This document shows positions 18,252-27,346 of a stretch of DNA of 64,000 bases, in pieces (position 1 is the first letter of the stretch; each line of letters starts with the position of its first letter). Under the pieces are notes generated by a model. That model saw only the letters and a list, made by a program, of their open reading frames with translations. It was not told where the DNA came from and ran no database searches. This DNA comes from CAVYTF01 sp963771435 (GTDB lineage Bacteria > Bacteroidota > Bacteroidia > Chitinophagales > Chitinophagaceae): the NCBI GenBank assembly GCA_963771435.1, contig CAVYTF010000028.1, forward strand, positions 1 to 64,000, in the 5' to 3' direction. The position numbers and the translations under genes are program-made.

Positions 18252-19453
18252 TATTGCAATTTTGAAAATATCAATGAAGAACAATTTCCGCCAAAGCCAA
18301 ATGAATTGGATATAACATTTTTAATGACCTTGTTTTTTAAAAAGTTTGTTTCCGGCGAAAAAGAAAACTCTTTCATTTGTGTTTGAAAACGGAGGTTGGG
18401 ATATACAACACCATTTTTTATGGCTAGTATTGAAAACACTGCCTCTATGCCACCGCTTGCCCCCAGTGTATGTCCTGTAAATGATTTTGTAGAACTCAAC
18501 TTTGGATAATGGGGATGAAATAAACGTGTAATAGCGGTACATTCAGCAAAATCATTATTTTGTGTGCCTGTTCCATGAAGGTTTATATAATCAATATCAG
18601 ATGTTTGTAATCCACTGCGGTCTAATGCACCTTTCATAGCTAAATATGATCCTGTTCCATCAGGGGAAGAGGCTGTTTGATGATACGCATCATTAGCGTT
18701 AAAATAGCCACTAAGGCGGCAATACATTTCTTTTTTTGAAGATGCTGCAACTTTATCTGAAACCAGCACAACATAACCCGCACCCTCACCTAAATTGAGG
18801 CCATTTCTATTTTCATCCAGGGGCTTGCAGTATTGTTCGTCCAGTATCATAAGCGTAGTAAAACCATTGAGGGTAAATTTTGTAAGTGCATCTGTACCTC
18901 CAGTAATTACAACATCCAGTATGCCGTTTTTAATTAATCTTGCCCCAAAAAGTATTGCATTGGCAGAAGAAGAGCACGCAGTGCTGATCGTAGTAATATA
19001 ATCCCGTATGCCTAATTTATCAGCTACTAATTCTGTAATGCTTCCGCATTCGTGATTGATTACATCTGTCAATTTCCCCCTTTCTTTATCATAGACAAAG
19101 TCTTTGAAAAAATTCTCAGTTTTATCAATACCGCCAACTGTGTTTGCGGAAATAAAACCAGTGCGTAGAGAAGAAATATTTTCAAGAGAAGCATCCTCCA
19201 AAGCTTCTCTTGCGGCTACCAGACTTAATAAGGCAGAACGTGGAATATTAGAAGAGAAGCCTGTAAGAAGAACAAGTTCCCTGTTACTTAGTTTAACCTC
19301 AGCAACAGGGAGTTTTTGACTATAAATTGTTTCAAGATATTTGATAGAACCGATGCCTGCCTCCTCTTTTTCAAGAGCGGCAAGATTTTCAGTTATATTG
19401 TTTCCAATCGCACTGATAATCCCTAATCCAGCTACATAAACATTTGAACTCAT
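18251..19453 (-). CDS. Beta-ketoacyl-ACP synthase, active KS of a KS-CLF pair
   Basis: A 400-residue FabF-type enzyme with C160 in TISTACSSSAN, H293 in NLHGTGTQNND and H328 in SFTGHTLGASGG. It is translationally coupled to the Cys-less homologue downstream. The two together probably form the heterodimer that iteratively extends the aryl-polyene chain. Confidence 0.88.
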   Translation of the reverse strand: MSSNVYVAGLGIISAIGNNITENLAALEKEEAGIGSIKYLETIYSQKLPVAEVKLSNRELVLLTGFSSNIPRSALLSLVAAREALEDASLENISSLRTGFISANTVGGIDKTENFFKDFVYDKERGKLTDVINHECGSITELVADKLGIRDYITTISTACSSSANAILFGARLIKNGILDVVITGGTDALTKFTLNGFTTLMILDEQYCKPLDENRNGLNLGEGAGYVVLVSDKVAASSKKEMYCRLSGYFNANDAYHQTASSPDGTGSYLAMKGALDRSGLQTSDIDYINLHGTGTQNNDFAECTAITRLFHPHYPKLSSTKSFTGHTLGASGGIEAVFSILAIKNGVVYPNLRFQTQMKEFSFSPETNFLKNKVIKNVISNSFGFGGNCSSLIFSKLQ

Positions 19454-19480
19454 TTAATTGATCTCTTGTTAGCACATAGT

Positions 19481-20101
19481 TTATAACTTAATTATTTTAT
19501 GCATATTACCTGCCGAAAATAAATCAGACGTTTCTTTTTTCTCTTTTTCAATCAAAAATAGAACAGCTTTATACTTATCCTCTAATAAATCAACCCATCC
19601 ACAAATGCATACTTTGACCATTTTGTCATTCATAAGATCATTTATGTAATGCTCAAAGAAAGCTGCATCAAAATCATCAAGTATAAAAAAAGCGTTCTCG
19701 CCTTTAAAATTATTGCGAATGCAAATCTCCCCTGTCATAATATTTGGCAAAGTATAAACAAACAGAGATGGACTGGGAATATCCTTTAGAGTGCTAAAAT
19801 ATTTTACATCAGTATCAAGACTCGAGTTGGCATTTGCAAGTACAATACTTGTTTCATAAGGCAGATAATTTTCACTTTTAAATTCGTATTTCAATAATAT
19901 TTCTGAAGCAATCAACCCAAGTTTGCATAGATCATCCATCTTGTAGAATTTGGGATAGTTTATATTAAGATGACCATAAAGTGAAAGCAAAAAACCTGCT
20001 AACCCCATTTCGTTACTTTCAAATATCTTTTTACCGTTTTTATAAACGATATTATTACTGATCACACAACTGGCATTGATATAATTAATATCTGAATTCA
20101 A
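19481..20101 (-). CDS. Short ketosynthase-like protein without catalytic residues
   Basis: A 206-residue protein. Its middle part (SPSLFVYTLPNIMTGEI, about 106-122) is like the region before the nucleophile in ketosynthases, where YTLPN..xGEI precedes the active-site strand. There is no Cys nucleophile and no GHT/HGT histidine motif, and the protein is about half the length of a ketosynthase. Proteins of this size lie between ketosynthases in flexirubin and aryl-polyene clusters. A structural or chain-control role is an inference. Confidence 0.6.
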   Translation of the reverse strand: MNSDINYINASCVISNNIVYKNGKKIFESNEMGLAGFLLSLYGHLNINYPKFYKMDDLCKLGLIASEILLKYEFKSENYLPYETSIVLANANSSLDTDVKYFSTLKDIPSPSLFVYTLPNIMTGEICIRNNFKGENAFFILDDFDAAFFEHYINDLMNDKMVKVCICGWVDLLEDKYKAVLFLIEKEKKETSDLFSAGNMHKIIKL

Positions 20102-20125
20102 AATTTATAATTGATAGTTCTATTC

Positions 20126-21256
20126 TTACTCTTTACTAAACAAAACTGCTGCATTGCAACCACCGAAACCCGATGCTGTTTTAAGGCAGTTTTTCAAAGG
20201 AGTTGCTAATATCTTAGCGCATACATTTACAGACTTTGTAACGCCTATATTTTCAAATCCTTTTGTTGGTATAACAAGGTTTTCTTTTAATGACCGAATA
20301 GAAATAACTGATTCAAGCAATCCTGCCGCACCTAATGTGTGGCCATAATATCCCTTTAAGCTGTTTAAGGGAACAGATCGTAAACCCGCTAAAGCAAAAG
20401 CGTTTGCTTCCATTTCATCATTGTACAAAGTTGCTGTTCCGTGTGCAGAAATAAAGTCTATATCATTTGCAGATAAACCCGCATCTCCCAAGGTCTTTTT
20501 TATTGCCATACTTAATTCTTCTCCTGTTCGCGAAGGCCCCGATATATGATTGGCATCATTGCTTACTGCGCCGCTTATAACGCGTACACCGTTTGAATAT
20601 TTTTCTTCAGAAGTAAGAATGACAGCAGCAGCGCCTTCTCCCAGGTTTATTCCATTCCGAGCAACATCAAATGGCTTACACATTTCAAGGCTGAGGGCTT
20701 GGAATGACTGGAAACCTGATAAAACAAATTTTGAAATAACATCTGCTCCCACAATAACAGCATTTTTATAACTGCCCGATCGTATGAGCCTCATCGCTGT
20801 TAAAATGGCCAGTGACCCCGAAATACAAGCGTTAGAAATAACTAAAGGCTTATTAACGAAACCAAAATGTTCCGCAACCAGCTTTGCTGAAGTATGCAGT
20901 GCGATTCTGTTTTTTAGTAGAGGGCTCTGTGTTTCCGTTTCCAACAGAGATATATTTCCTTTAGTTGTTGAAATAATCAATATGGTGTTTCTGTCAAAAA
21001 GATTAATTTTAGTCTTTTGCAGCGCATCAGTAATTGAGGCAATAAGCAGTTGTTCAAATTTTGTATAAAAATCACTGTTTTGTATAAAAAACTCTTCCGG
21101 TTTAAATAATGAAGCATAAAAAGCATACGGGGATATTGCAGCATCATGATGCATTTGTATACCGGATATATCTTTTTTAAGCTGCGTGAAATTTTCCTCT
21201 GTTGTACGTCCAATGGGCGAAACAATATTATCGGAAACAATAAAAACATTTCGCAT
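20126..21256 (-). CDS. Beta-ketoacyl-ACP synthase (FabF-type)
   Basis: A 376-residue condensing enzyme with C144 in VISNACISGSLA, H272 in ISAHGTATLYND and H306 in GYYGHTLGAAG, so it should be active. The first 60 residues are shorter and more divergent than in housekeeping FabF. It may initiate on the 4-coumaroyl starter while the KS-CLF pair extends, by analogy with the two active ketosynthases of aryl-polyene systems. Confidence 0.85.
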   Translation of the reverse strand: MRNVFIVSDNIVSPIGRTTEENFTQLKKDISGIQMHHDAAISPYAFYASLFKPEEFFIQNSDFYTKFEQLLIASITDALQKTKINLFDRNTILIISTTKGNISLLETETQSPLLKNRIALHTSAKLVAEHFGFVNKPLVISNACISGSLAILTAMRLIRSGSYKNAVIVGADVISKFVLSGFQSFQALSLEMCKPFDVARNGINLGEGAAAVILTSEEKYSNGVRVISGAVSNDANHISGPSRTGEELSMAIKKTLGDAGLSANDIDFISAHGTATLYNDEMEANAFALAGLRSVPLNSLKGYYGHTLGAAGLLESVISIRSLKENLVIPTKGFENIGVTKSVNVCAKILATPLKNCLKTASGFGGCNAAVLFSKE

Positions 21257-21273
21257 GCATCATTACAATTAAA

Positions 21274-21690
21274 TCAATTATGCTTCTTTGTGATAAAAAC
21301 TTTCATTTCACATGAAGCAACCAATAGTTCATTACAGAAAATAGCCCCTTCTATTAACCTGGCATTAAAAACCTGCTCAGTAATTTTAATTTGAGTTATC
21401 AGTTGGCCGTCAACCTTTGGCAAAAAAAATACTTCCAGGTTATGCACAGCACCAATATAACCAATATGTGCGGGTTCATTATTCCTCATGGAAATATATC
21501 CTTCTGCAGCGGCGGCTGTTTGAGCAATATTCTCCATTAAACCTGCTTCAGCTAATTCATCGTTTTCTACAAAAATATTCTCTTTACGTATTTTAAATGT
21601 ACTGCGTGTAACCTTGCTATCTGAAAACAAGAGTTCATCAATCATTACAAATGGCGGTCTTTGAGGAATGAGTGCGAGGATGTTTTCCAT
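21274..21690 (-). CDS. Hot-dog fold 3-hydroxyacyl-ACP dehydratase
   Basis: A 138-residue protein beginning ALIPQRPPFVMIDELL, the N-terminal signature of FabZ/ApeP-type dehydratases, followed by GLMENIAQTAAAAEGY, the central helix. The HFPG loop of FabZ is missing, as in the ApeP-like subgroup that pairs with another dehydratase. It is 17 bases upstream of the ketosynthase gene and 25 bases after the reductase. Confidence 0.75.
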   Translation of the reverse strand: MENILALIPQRPPFVMIDELLFSDSKVTRSTFKIRKENIFVENDELAEAGLMENIAQTAAAAEGYISMRNNEPAHIGYIGAVHNLEVFFLPKVDGQLITQIKITEQVFNARLIEGAIFCNELLVASCEMKVFITKKHN

Positions 21691-21715
21691 AACAACTGCA
21701 GGCTATTATAATTTA

Positions 21716-22440
21716 TCAATGCAATCCCCCATTAATGGATAATACAGTACCAGTTATATAACCGGCTTCCCCTGACGCCAAAAAACCAGCAGCATACGCC
21801 ACCTCTTCAGGCAAGCCAAAGCGCCTCACAGGTATCATTCTCTCTATTTGTTTCTCATCTATCCCTTCAAGCATATCTGTTTTAATAAAGCCAGGTGCTA
21901 TTGCATTTACGGTAATACCATATCTCCCGGTTTCCTGGGCCAGGATCTTGTGGCACCAATAATGCCAGCTTTTGCAGCAGAATAATTCGACTGGCCTGCC
22001 ACCCCTTTTAATCCTGAAAGAGAAACTATATTGATAATCCTGCCATATTTTTTTTCCAGCATTGTATTCAGCACCAAACGTGTTACATAAAAAAAGCTGC
22101 TAAGATCGGTCTGTATCACATTTTCCCATTGTTCATCTTCCATCCAAGCCATTAAAACATCCTCTTTTATTCCGGCATTATTTACCAGTACTTCAATATA
22201 GTTTTCTTCGTTTTTACTCATCCATTCGCCAAGTACCCTGCGAATGTCGTTTTTATCCGAAATATCAAATGCCAGCAATTCACCATTCCCGCCATGTGCT
22301 TTTACTTGTTCAAGTGTCTCACTCGCAGCTCCTTCATTGATTTTGTAATTGATCAATATATAATAACCCATCTCTGCCATCCTGATGCAAATCGCCCTAC
22401 CTATGCCTCTTGATCCTCCGGTAACTAAAGCGCATTTCAT
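21716..22440 (-). pseudogene. 3-oxoacyl-ACP reductase (FabG-like), one frameshift
   Basis: The N-terminal 165 residues carry TGGSRGIG (7-14), NNAG (87-90) and the catalytic S140, Y153, K157. After GIIGATRS the frame shifts at about 21940-21950. The sequence then continues in another frame as LAQETGRYGITVNAIAPGF, KTDML, and a GGLH end at TGA 21716-21718. One missing C restores a FabG of 242 residues. It would reduce the beta-keto group in each polyene cycle, so a real inactivation would be expected to stop pigment formation unless another FabG substitutes. Confidence 0.8.
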
Positions 22441-22547
22441 TTTCTGTATTAATAAGTTTGAGTTTACAATTTTATATGCAAGAAGCAGTTCAGGTTTTAA
22501 TAAAGTTCCTGCTCACTTCCTTCTTAATTCATTACTCCATGCCATTT

Positions 22548-24090
22548 TTAAGAATGGATCGTTTCTGATGATTCCATAAATTCTTTTATTTTTTCAAGAT
22601 CTTTATATTTCGGTAAGTCTTCTACAAACCGGGGAAATATAGTTCTTGCAGTACTGTATATCCTGAAAGTTGCATCGGATAACTTCGCCTGGCAGTTTAA
22701 ATAATCAATTGCCTGCAAAAGGCCCATAAGTTGTATAGCAAGCACTTCAAACGTATTGTCTATTACTCTTTTAGTCATCATGGCTGCATTGCAGCCCATA
22801 CTCACTATATCCTGGTTGTCATTATTATTTGGTATGCTATGCACATACATGGGAAATGATAAAGTTTGATTTTCTGCTACAGTTGAAGTTGCTGTAAACT
22901 GCATCCCCTGCATTCCAAAATTAAGCCCCAATTCCCCAAGGTTTACAAATGGGGGCAGTTTCCGGTTGAGTTTATCATTCAGTATATAGTTGAGCTGCCT
23001 TTCTGATAGCATTGACAACTTCGTTACAGCAGTTTTTAATTTATCCATTTCCAGACATACATAATCCCCGTGAAAGTTTCCACCATGAAAAATATTCTTA
23101 TTCTTATGGTCAATAACAGGGTTGTCATTAACCGAATTTAATTCATTCACTAAAACATTTTCTGCAGCAAAAACAGTATCGTAAACAGGCCCTAATATTT
23201 GCGTTACGCACCGTAATGAATAATATTCCTGCACTTTATCTTCAAAAATTTCCTGCTCAAGGTTACCGGCATGGTACAAATGTTCCGATCGGCTCCTGAT
23301 CATCTTACTGTCCTTCAAAATATCACGCATCCTCTCTGCCACATTATTTTGCCCGGTATGATGTTTTACAATATTCAGTTCATAAGAATAATGATCGTCA
23401 TAAGCTTCTACAATCTCATTTGTCATTGCAGACAGCATAATACCCCATTCCAGTAGCTTTCTCGCACGGCTGATATTGTACAGCCCGATACCGGTCATAG
23501 CTGAAGTGCCGTTAAGAATAGCCAGCCCTTCCCTTATATATATGGAAAGGGGCTTAATATTGAAACGTTCAAATACTTCTTTTGTAGAATGAATCTCATT
23601 TTCAAACAATACTTCCCCTTCCCCAATAAGCACCAGGGCCAAGATGTGCAAGTTGCACCAGATCGCCACTTGCTCCTACGCCGCCATGCTCATAAATACA
23701 AGGGTTTACATTTTTATTGATCAGTTCTTTCAGCAGTTCCACTGTTTCGGGGTGTACGCCGGAATAGCCCTTCATCAGGCTGGCAAGTCTGCAGGTCATT
23801 AATGCTTTTACTAAAACGGCAGGCAGTAAATTACCACTGCCGGAGCAATGACTCCTGATAAGATTATATTGAAGCTGTAAAAGATTTTCCTGCTTTACTT
23901 TATACTGCGCCATCGGCCCAAAGCCAGTATTCAAACCATAAATTAATTTATCAGTTGCAAAATTTTCAAGAAATTGAAAACCCGTTCCCACATTTTTAAA
24001 AGCCCCTGCATCCAATACTATTGCTTCCCCTTTTAAAAGGATAGCCTCAAAATCATCAAAAACAAGTTCGTTTCCCCCGACAGTTACCAT
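22548..24090 (-). pseudogene. Tyrosine ammonia-lyase (HAL/PAL family), one frameshift
   Basis: Supplies 4-coumarate from tyrosine for the aryl head group. The catalytic Tyr is Y51 in YGLNTGFGPM. The MIO cofactor tripeptide is ASG at 140-142 in HGGVGASGDLVQLAHL. The selectivity loop reads LIRSHCSGSG, the same type as in the flexirubin-cluster tyrosine ammonia-lyase of Flavobacterium johnsoniae (LIRSHSSGTG as I recall it). At about 23640 one extra G moves the frame. The rest (ALVLIGEGEV to the stop at 22548) is intact, giving about 514 residues when corrected. Start M at 24090 is chosen because upstream codons encode an unrelated hydrophobic stretch. Confidence 0.82.
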
Positions 24091-24169
24091 TAGCCATAAG
24101 TTTATTAAAAGCAATGATTCACAAAGGGTAAATATATAAAAAAACAAGTGTGGCAAGGCACATTAGCCT

Positions 24170-25462
24170 TTAATTTCTTTTATCAATAAATTTTGCTGCC
24201 TTCCTCACCGATTCAGGAAACTGCATTTTTTGGAGTGCTTCAGCACTAATATATTTTATGCCCGGGCTTACCCGCAGCTTTGCCTGCAAATACGATCTTA
24301 TCGCGCGGTCGCATTTTTCGCTTTCCTCAGCGGCAACCAGGTAAAGCAGCACATCATCCAGCCCTATTTCGTTTGATGTGACTTCTACCACAAAATCAAT
24401 CACCTCTTCCATTTCATTTAGCAGGTCAAAAAGCCCTTGGGGGTAAACTGTAGTACCTTTAAATTTTATCATTTGCCTTTTTCGACCAATAATCGGCGAT
24501 AAACGCAAACTGTTTCTCCCGCATACGCAGGGTTCATCAAAATACATGCAAATATCCCCGGTTTTGTACCGCAGCAAAGGCATGCCTTCTACGCCAAGTG
24601 TGGTAATTGTTACTTCCCCAGGCGTATTCGCAGCCACAGCCTGGTTGTTTTCATCAAGCAGTTCTACTATCAGTAAATCAGGCAGTAAATGGCCGCCGCA
24701 GCCTTCTTTACATTCGGTGAAGGCCGTCTGCATTTCAGTAGAGGCATACGTGCAATACAATTTTATATTCCAGGCCTCAGTTATTTTTTTGCCTAAAATA
24801 TTAAGTGAAAAATCTGTATTACGTATATTTTCACCAATGCAAATAGCTTTTTTTACCGAAGAATGATTAATATCTATCTGGTGTTCTTTTGCAAATACAA
24901 TCAGTTTCAGTATAAAAGATGGCACGGCTACAATAGCAGTCGGCTTAAGTTTATTAATGATTTCCCACTGCAGCGCCGGTGCACCTGGACCAAGCCTTAT
25001 GGCGCCTCCGCCCAGTTTGCGTATACCTAAGTAATAAGCTATACCTGCCATAAATTGCCTGTCAAGTGTCAGCATCAATTGGTAAATATCATTTGCTGAA
25101 CCATCAGCGTTTAAAAAAGAATTGTATTCATTGTATGCTAAACGATCCAGGTCATTTTCGGTAAGCCCGATGATAACAGGACTGCCTAGCGTGCCTGATG
25201 TGGAGGCGTATTCGATGATTTTATTTTTATCGATGCATAAAAAAGCATCACTATTTTTTTGTAAGTCTTCTTTGGTTGTTGTTGGGATTTTTGAAAGGCC
25301 TTCCAATGTTTTTATTGAAGATATATTTATGTTATGATGCGCGAACAAATCTTTGTAAAATGGAGAATGAATAGAAACATATTTCAACAAAGTGCGCAGT
25401 TTTTCTTCCTGCAATATTTTTATTTCAGCTTTTGGCTGATAGGATGTCTGTAAAAAATCCAT
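24170..25462 (-). CDS. Phenylacetate-CoA ligase-like adenylating enzyme (probable coumarate ligase)
   Basis: A 430-residue ANL enzyme of the PaaK branch. It has STSGTLGSPVI (about 88-98) as the P-loop, CTYASTEMQTA near 237-247, LRYKTGDICM near 297-306 and GRKRQMIKFKGTTVYP near 325-340. A Cys-rich EPCVCGRNS stretch between the last two is typical of PaaK-like zinc sites. In this position it should activate 4-coumarate from the lyase and pass it to CoA or an ACP. It starts 2 bases after acpS stops. Confidence 0.82.
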   Translation of the reverse strand: MDFLQTSYQPKAEIKILQEEKLRTLLKYVSIHSPFYKDLFAHHNINISSIKTLEGLSKIPTTTKEDLQKNSDAFLCIDKNKIIEYASTSGTLGSPVIIGLTENDLDRLAYNEYNSFLNADGSANDIYQLMLTLDRQFMAGIAYYLGIRKLGGGAIRLGPGAPALQWEIINKLKPTAIVAVPSFILKLIVFAKEHQIDINHSSVKKAICIGENIRNTDFSLNILGKKITEAWNIKLYCTYASTEMQTAFTECKEGCGGHLLPDLLIVELLDENNQAVAANTPGEVTITTLGVEGMPLLRYKTGDICMYFDEPCVCGRNSLRLSPIIGRKRQMIKFKGTTVYPQGLFDLLNEMEEVIDFVVEVTSNEIGLDDVLLYLVAAEESEKCDRAIRSYLQAKLRVSPGIKYISAEALQKMQFPESVRKAAKFIDKRN

Positions 25463-25464
25463 TA

Positions 25465-25839
25465 TTATTTTTCTACTATTGCTATTGCAGTTGCAAATGG
25501 TTTGATATGTGACAAGGATACTGAAATATTCGTTATTTTCAAAGGAGCCAGTGTTTTTTTGGTCGCGCCAAGCAAATTCAAACGCGGCTTTCCCAAATCA
25601 TTGTTAGTTATTTCAATCTCATTGTAAGAAGTTCCATCTGCCCATCCTGTTCTGATCACTTTTAAAAAAACTTCCTTCGCGGCAAAACAGGCTGCATAAT
25701 GTTCGTGCTTGTTTGCTTTTATTTCGCAATAGGCGATCTCTTTATTTGAAAACACTAATTCTTTAAACTCTTTATCTTTATTCATCTTGAGCTCAATCCG
25801 GTTAACTTCAATTATATCAATTCCAGTTCCTGAGATCAT
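25465..25839 (-). CDS. acpS: Holo-ACP synthase (AcpS type)
   Basis: A 124-residue single-domain phosphopantetheinyl transferase with GTGIDIIEVNRI (Mg-binding D8) and CFAAKEVFLK (E56, K60). It is the first gene of the long polyene operon. It may be the housekeeping AcpS or a cluster-specific copy. The cluster also contains an Sfp-type enzyme at its other end. Confidence 0.85.
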   Translation of the reverse strand: MISGTGIDIIEVNRIELKMNKDKEFKELVFSNKEIAYCEIKANKHEHYAACFAAKEVFLKVIRTGWADGTSYNEIEITNNDLGKPRLNLLGATKKTLAPLKITNISVSLSHIKPFATAIAIVEK

Positions 25840-25910
25840 AATTCAATATTGTTTGAATGATCTTCAATCATTTTTAGGTGGCTAATATACATTTATAAAA
25901 ATATCCACGC

Positions 25911-25927
25911 AATTACTTTAAGTAATT
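25911..25927. promoter_or_regulatory. 17-bp perfect dyad upstream of the polyene operon
   Basis: AATTACTT and AAGTAATT flank a single T, 72 bases before the acpS start and within the expected promoter region of the operon. A perfect 8-bp half-site pair is a plausible operator for a dimeric regulator, though no regulator gene is in the cluster. Confidence 0.4.
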
Positions 25928-26261
25928 TATAATATGTCAAATCTACTTAAGGTTAAAGCAACGCCCATAATGGAGAATTCCTAATTTGAAATACCGTGTT
26001 TGGCCTTGCGGGTTATATTTTATGAGTGTAGCGAAAAAGGTTTTCAGATCTAGCGAGTCAAGTGTACGGACCAACTGAGCCAGAGCCCCTCGGCCTTTCA
26101 ATAAAATTATTTAGCAGACAAACTCCGAAACAAATTCGGGGTTTATTTCTTTTCAGGGTTTTTGTGTACAAAACACAACATTTTCCTTCACCTTAAACGA
26201 TATAATAACCTCTTTGCTTAAAGGCATATAATTTGTTCACTTTTCTCTAAAACAATGATCT
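25928..26261. other. Gene-free spacer with a tRNA-arm-like stretch and a hairpin
   Basis: No credible gene is seen. The minus strand at about 26060-26100 reads GGGGCTCTGGCTCAGTTGG, reminiscent of a tRNA D arm, but no cloverleaf forms. At 26121-26143 AACTCCGAA and TTCGGGGTT pair (8 of 9 plus one G.T) around a 5-base loop and are followed by a T-rich run to about 26152, like a terminator for rightward transcription. What transcript it would end is unclear. Confidence 0.35.
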
Positions 26262-27269
26262 ATGAATGAAAAAAACACAATTGGGCGCCGTGAAGTGATA
26301 ACAGGATTAGGCGCCACTTTCGCAACGATGGCAATTTCACCCTCTTTTGCTAAAGGGGAAAGATCTAATGCAGAAGCTGCTGCACCCGAAGACCTGCAGG
26401 ACCCTACTACGAAATATTTTAAACCTCCGTTTCCATCGCAGTCACAGCCATGGCCAGGCTTGGTGAGTAAAATGGACCCAGTGCCTGACCATGGGGAAAA
26501 GAGTTATAAGGGTTCAGGCCGTTTGGCAGGGCGTAAGGCATTGATAACGGGGGGCGATTCGGGAATGGGTCGGGCTGCTGCTATTGCCTATGCACGTGAG
26601 GGTGCGGATGTGGCCATCAATTATTATCCTACGGAAGAACCGGACGCACAGGAAGTGATCGCACTTATTAAAGCGGCGGGGCAGAAAGCTGTAGCTATAC
26701 CGGGGGATCTTCGCGAGGAAGCATTTTGCCAGAAACTGGTGGAAGATGCTGTGCGTGGCCTGGGTGGCCTGGATATAGTGGTGAGTAATGCCGGGAGGCA
26801 GCAAACCCATGCATCTATACTGGATATATCAACCGATCAGTTTGACTGGACAATGAAAACAAATATTTATGCGCCTTTCTGGATAATCAAAGCCACTCTT
26901 CCGCACTTACAACCAGGTTCAGTGATCATTGGCACAACATCAGAACAGGCTTATGACCCATCGCCGGATCTGTACGATTATGCACAGACAAAGGCGGCTA
27001 CAATGAACTATATAAAATCGTTGGCGAAGCAACTCGGCCCCAAAGGCATTAGGGTGAACGGTGTAGCGCCCGGCCCTATCTGGACTGCCTTGCAAGTAAG
27101 CGGTGGGGCTACGCAGGAAAAGCTAGTGAAGTTCGGCGGACAGACGCCTCTTGGAAGGCCCGGGCAGCCAGCAGAGCTTGCATCTATTTATGTTCAGCTT
27201 GCAGCCAATGATGCAAGCTATGCTACAGGACAGGTATATGGTTCTTCAGGTGGAGCAGGGCAACCATAA
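26262..27269 (+). CDS. SDR-family oxidoreductase with a Tat-like leader (YghA type)
   Basis: A 335-residue short-chain dehydrogenase. The N-terminus has GRREVITGLGATFATMAIS, a twin-arginine-like leader, then a linker with KYFKPPFPSQSQPWPG typical of the YghA/YhdF group. The Rossmann motif is TGGDSGMGRA (about 95-104), NAG is near 172, and the catalytic Y-A-Q-T-K motif is near 240-244. The C-terminus GQVYGSSGGAG is family-like. These enzymes act on small alcohols or sugars; the substrate is unknown. It is convergent with the Tet(X)-like gene. Confidence 0.85.
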   Translation: MNEKNTIGRREVITGLGATFATMAISPSFAKGERSNAEAAAPEDLQDPTTKYFKPPFPSQSQPWPGLVSKMDPVPDHGEKSYKGSGRLAGRKALITGGDSGMGRAAAIAYAREGADVAINYYPTEEPDAQEVIALIKAAGQKAVAIPGDLREEAFCQKLVEDAVRGLGGLDIVVSNAGRQQTHASILDISTDQFDWTMKTNIYAPFWIIKATLPHLQPGSVIIGTTSEQAYDPSPDLYDYAQTKAATMNYIKSLAKQLGPKGIRVNGVAPGPIWTALQVSGGATQEKLVKFGGQTPLGRPGQPAELASIYVQLAANDASYATGQVYGSSGGAGQP

Positions 27270-27346
27270 ATCCCCAGCTTTTTTATTGTTTGATTTATCC
27301 CGTTACCTATTATGCATTAACTTCAATCAACGAAACCATTGCGTAA

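Noticed and set aside
6589..25839. Cluster considered as an ordinary fatty-acid synthesis locus
   Set aside because: The ammonia-lyase, coumarate-type ligase, Cys-less ketosynthase and darA/darB are not part of housekeeping fatty-acid synthesis.
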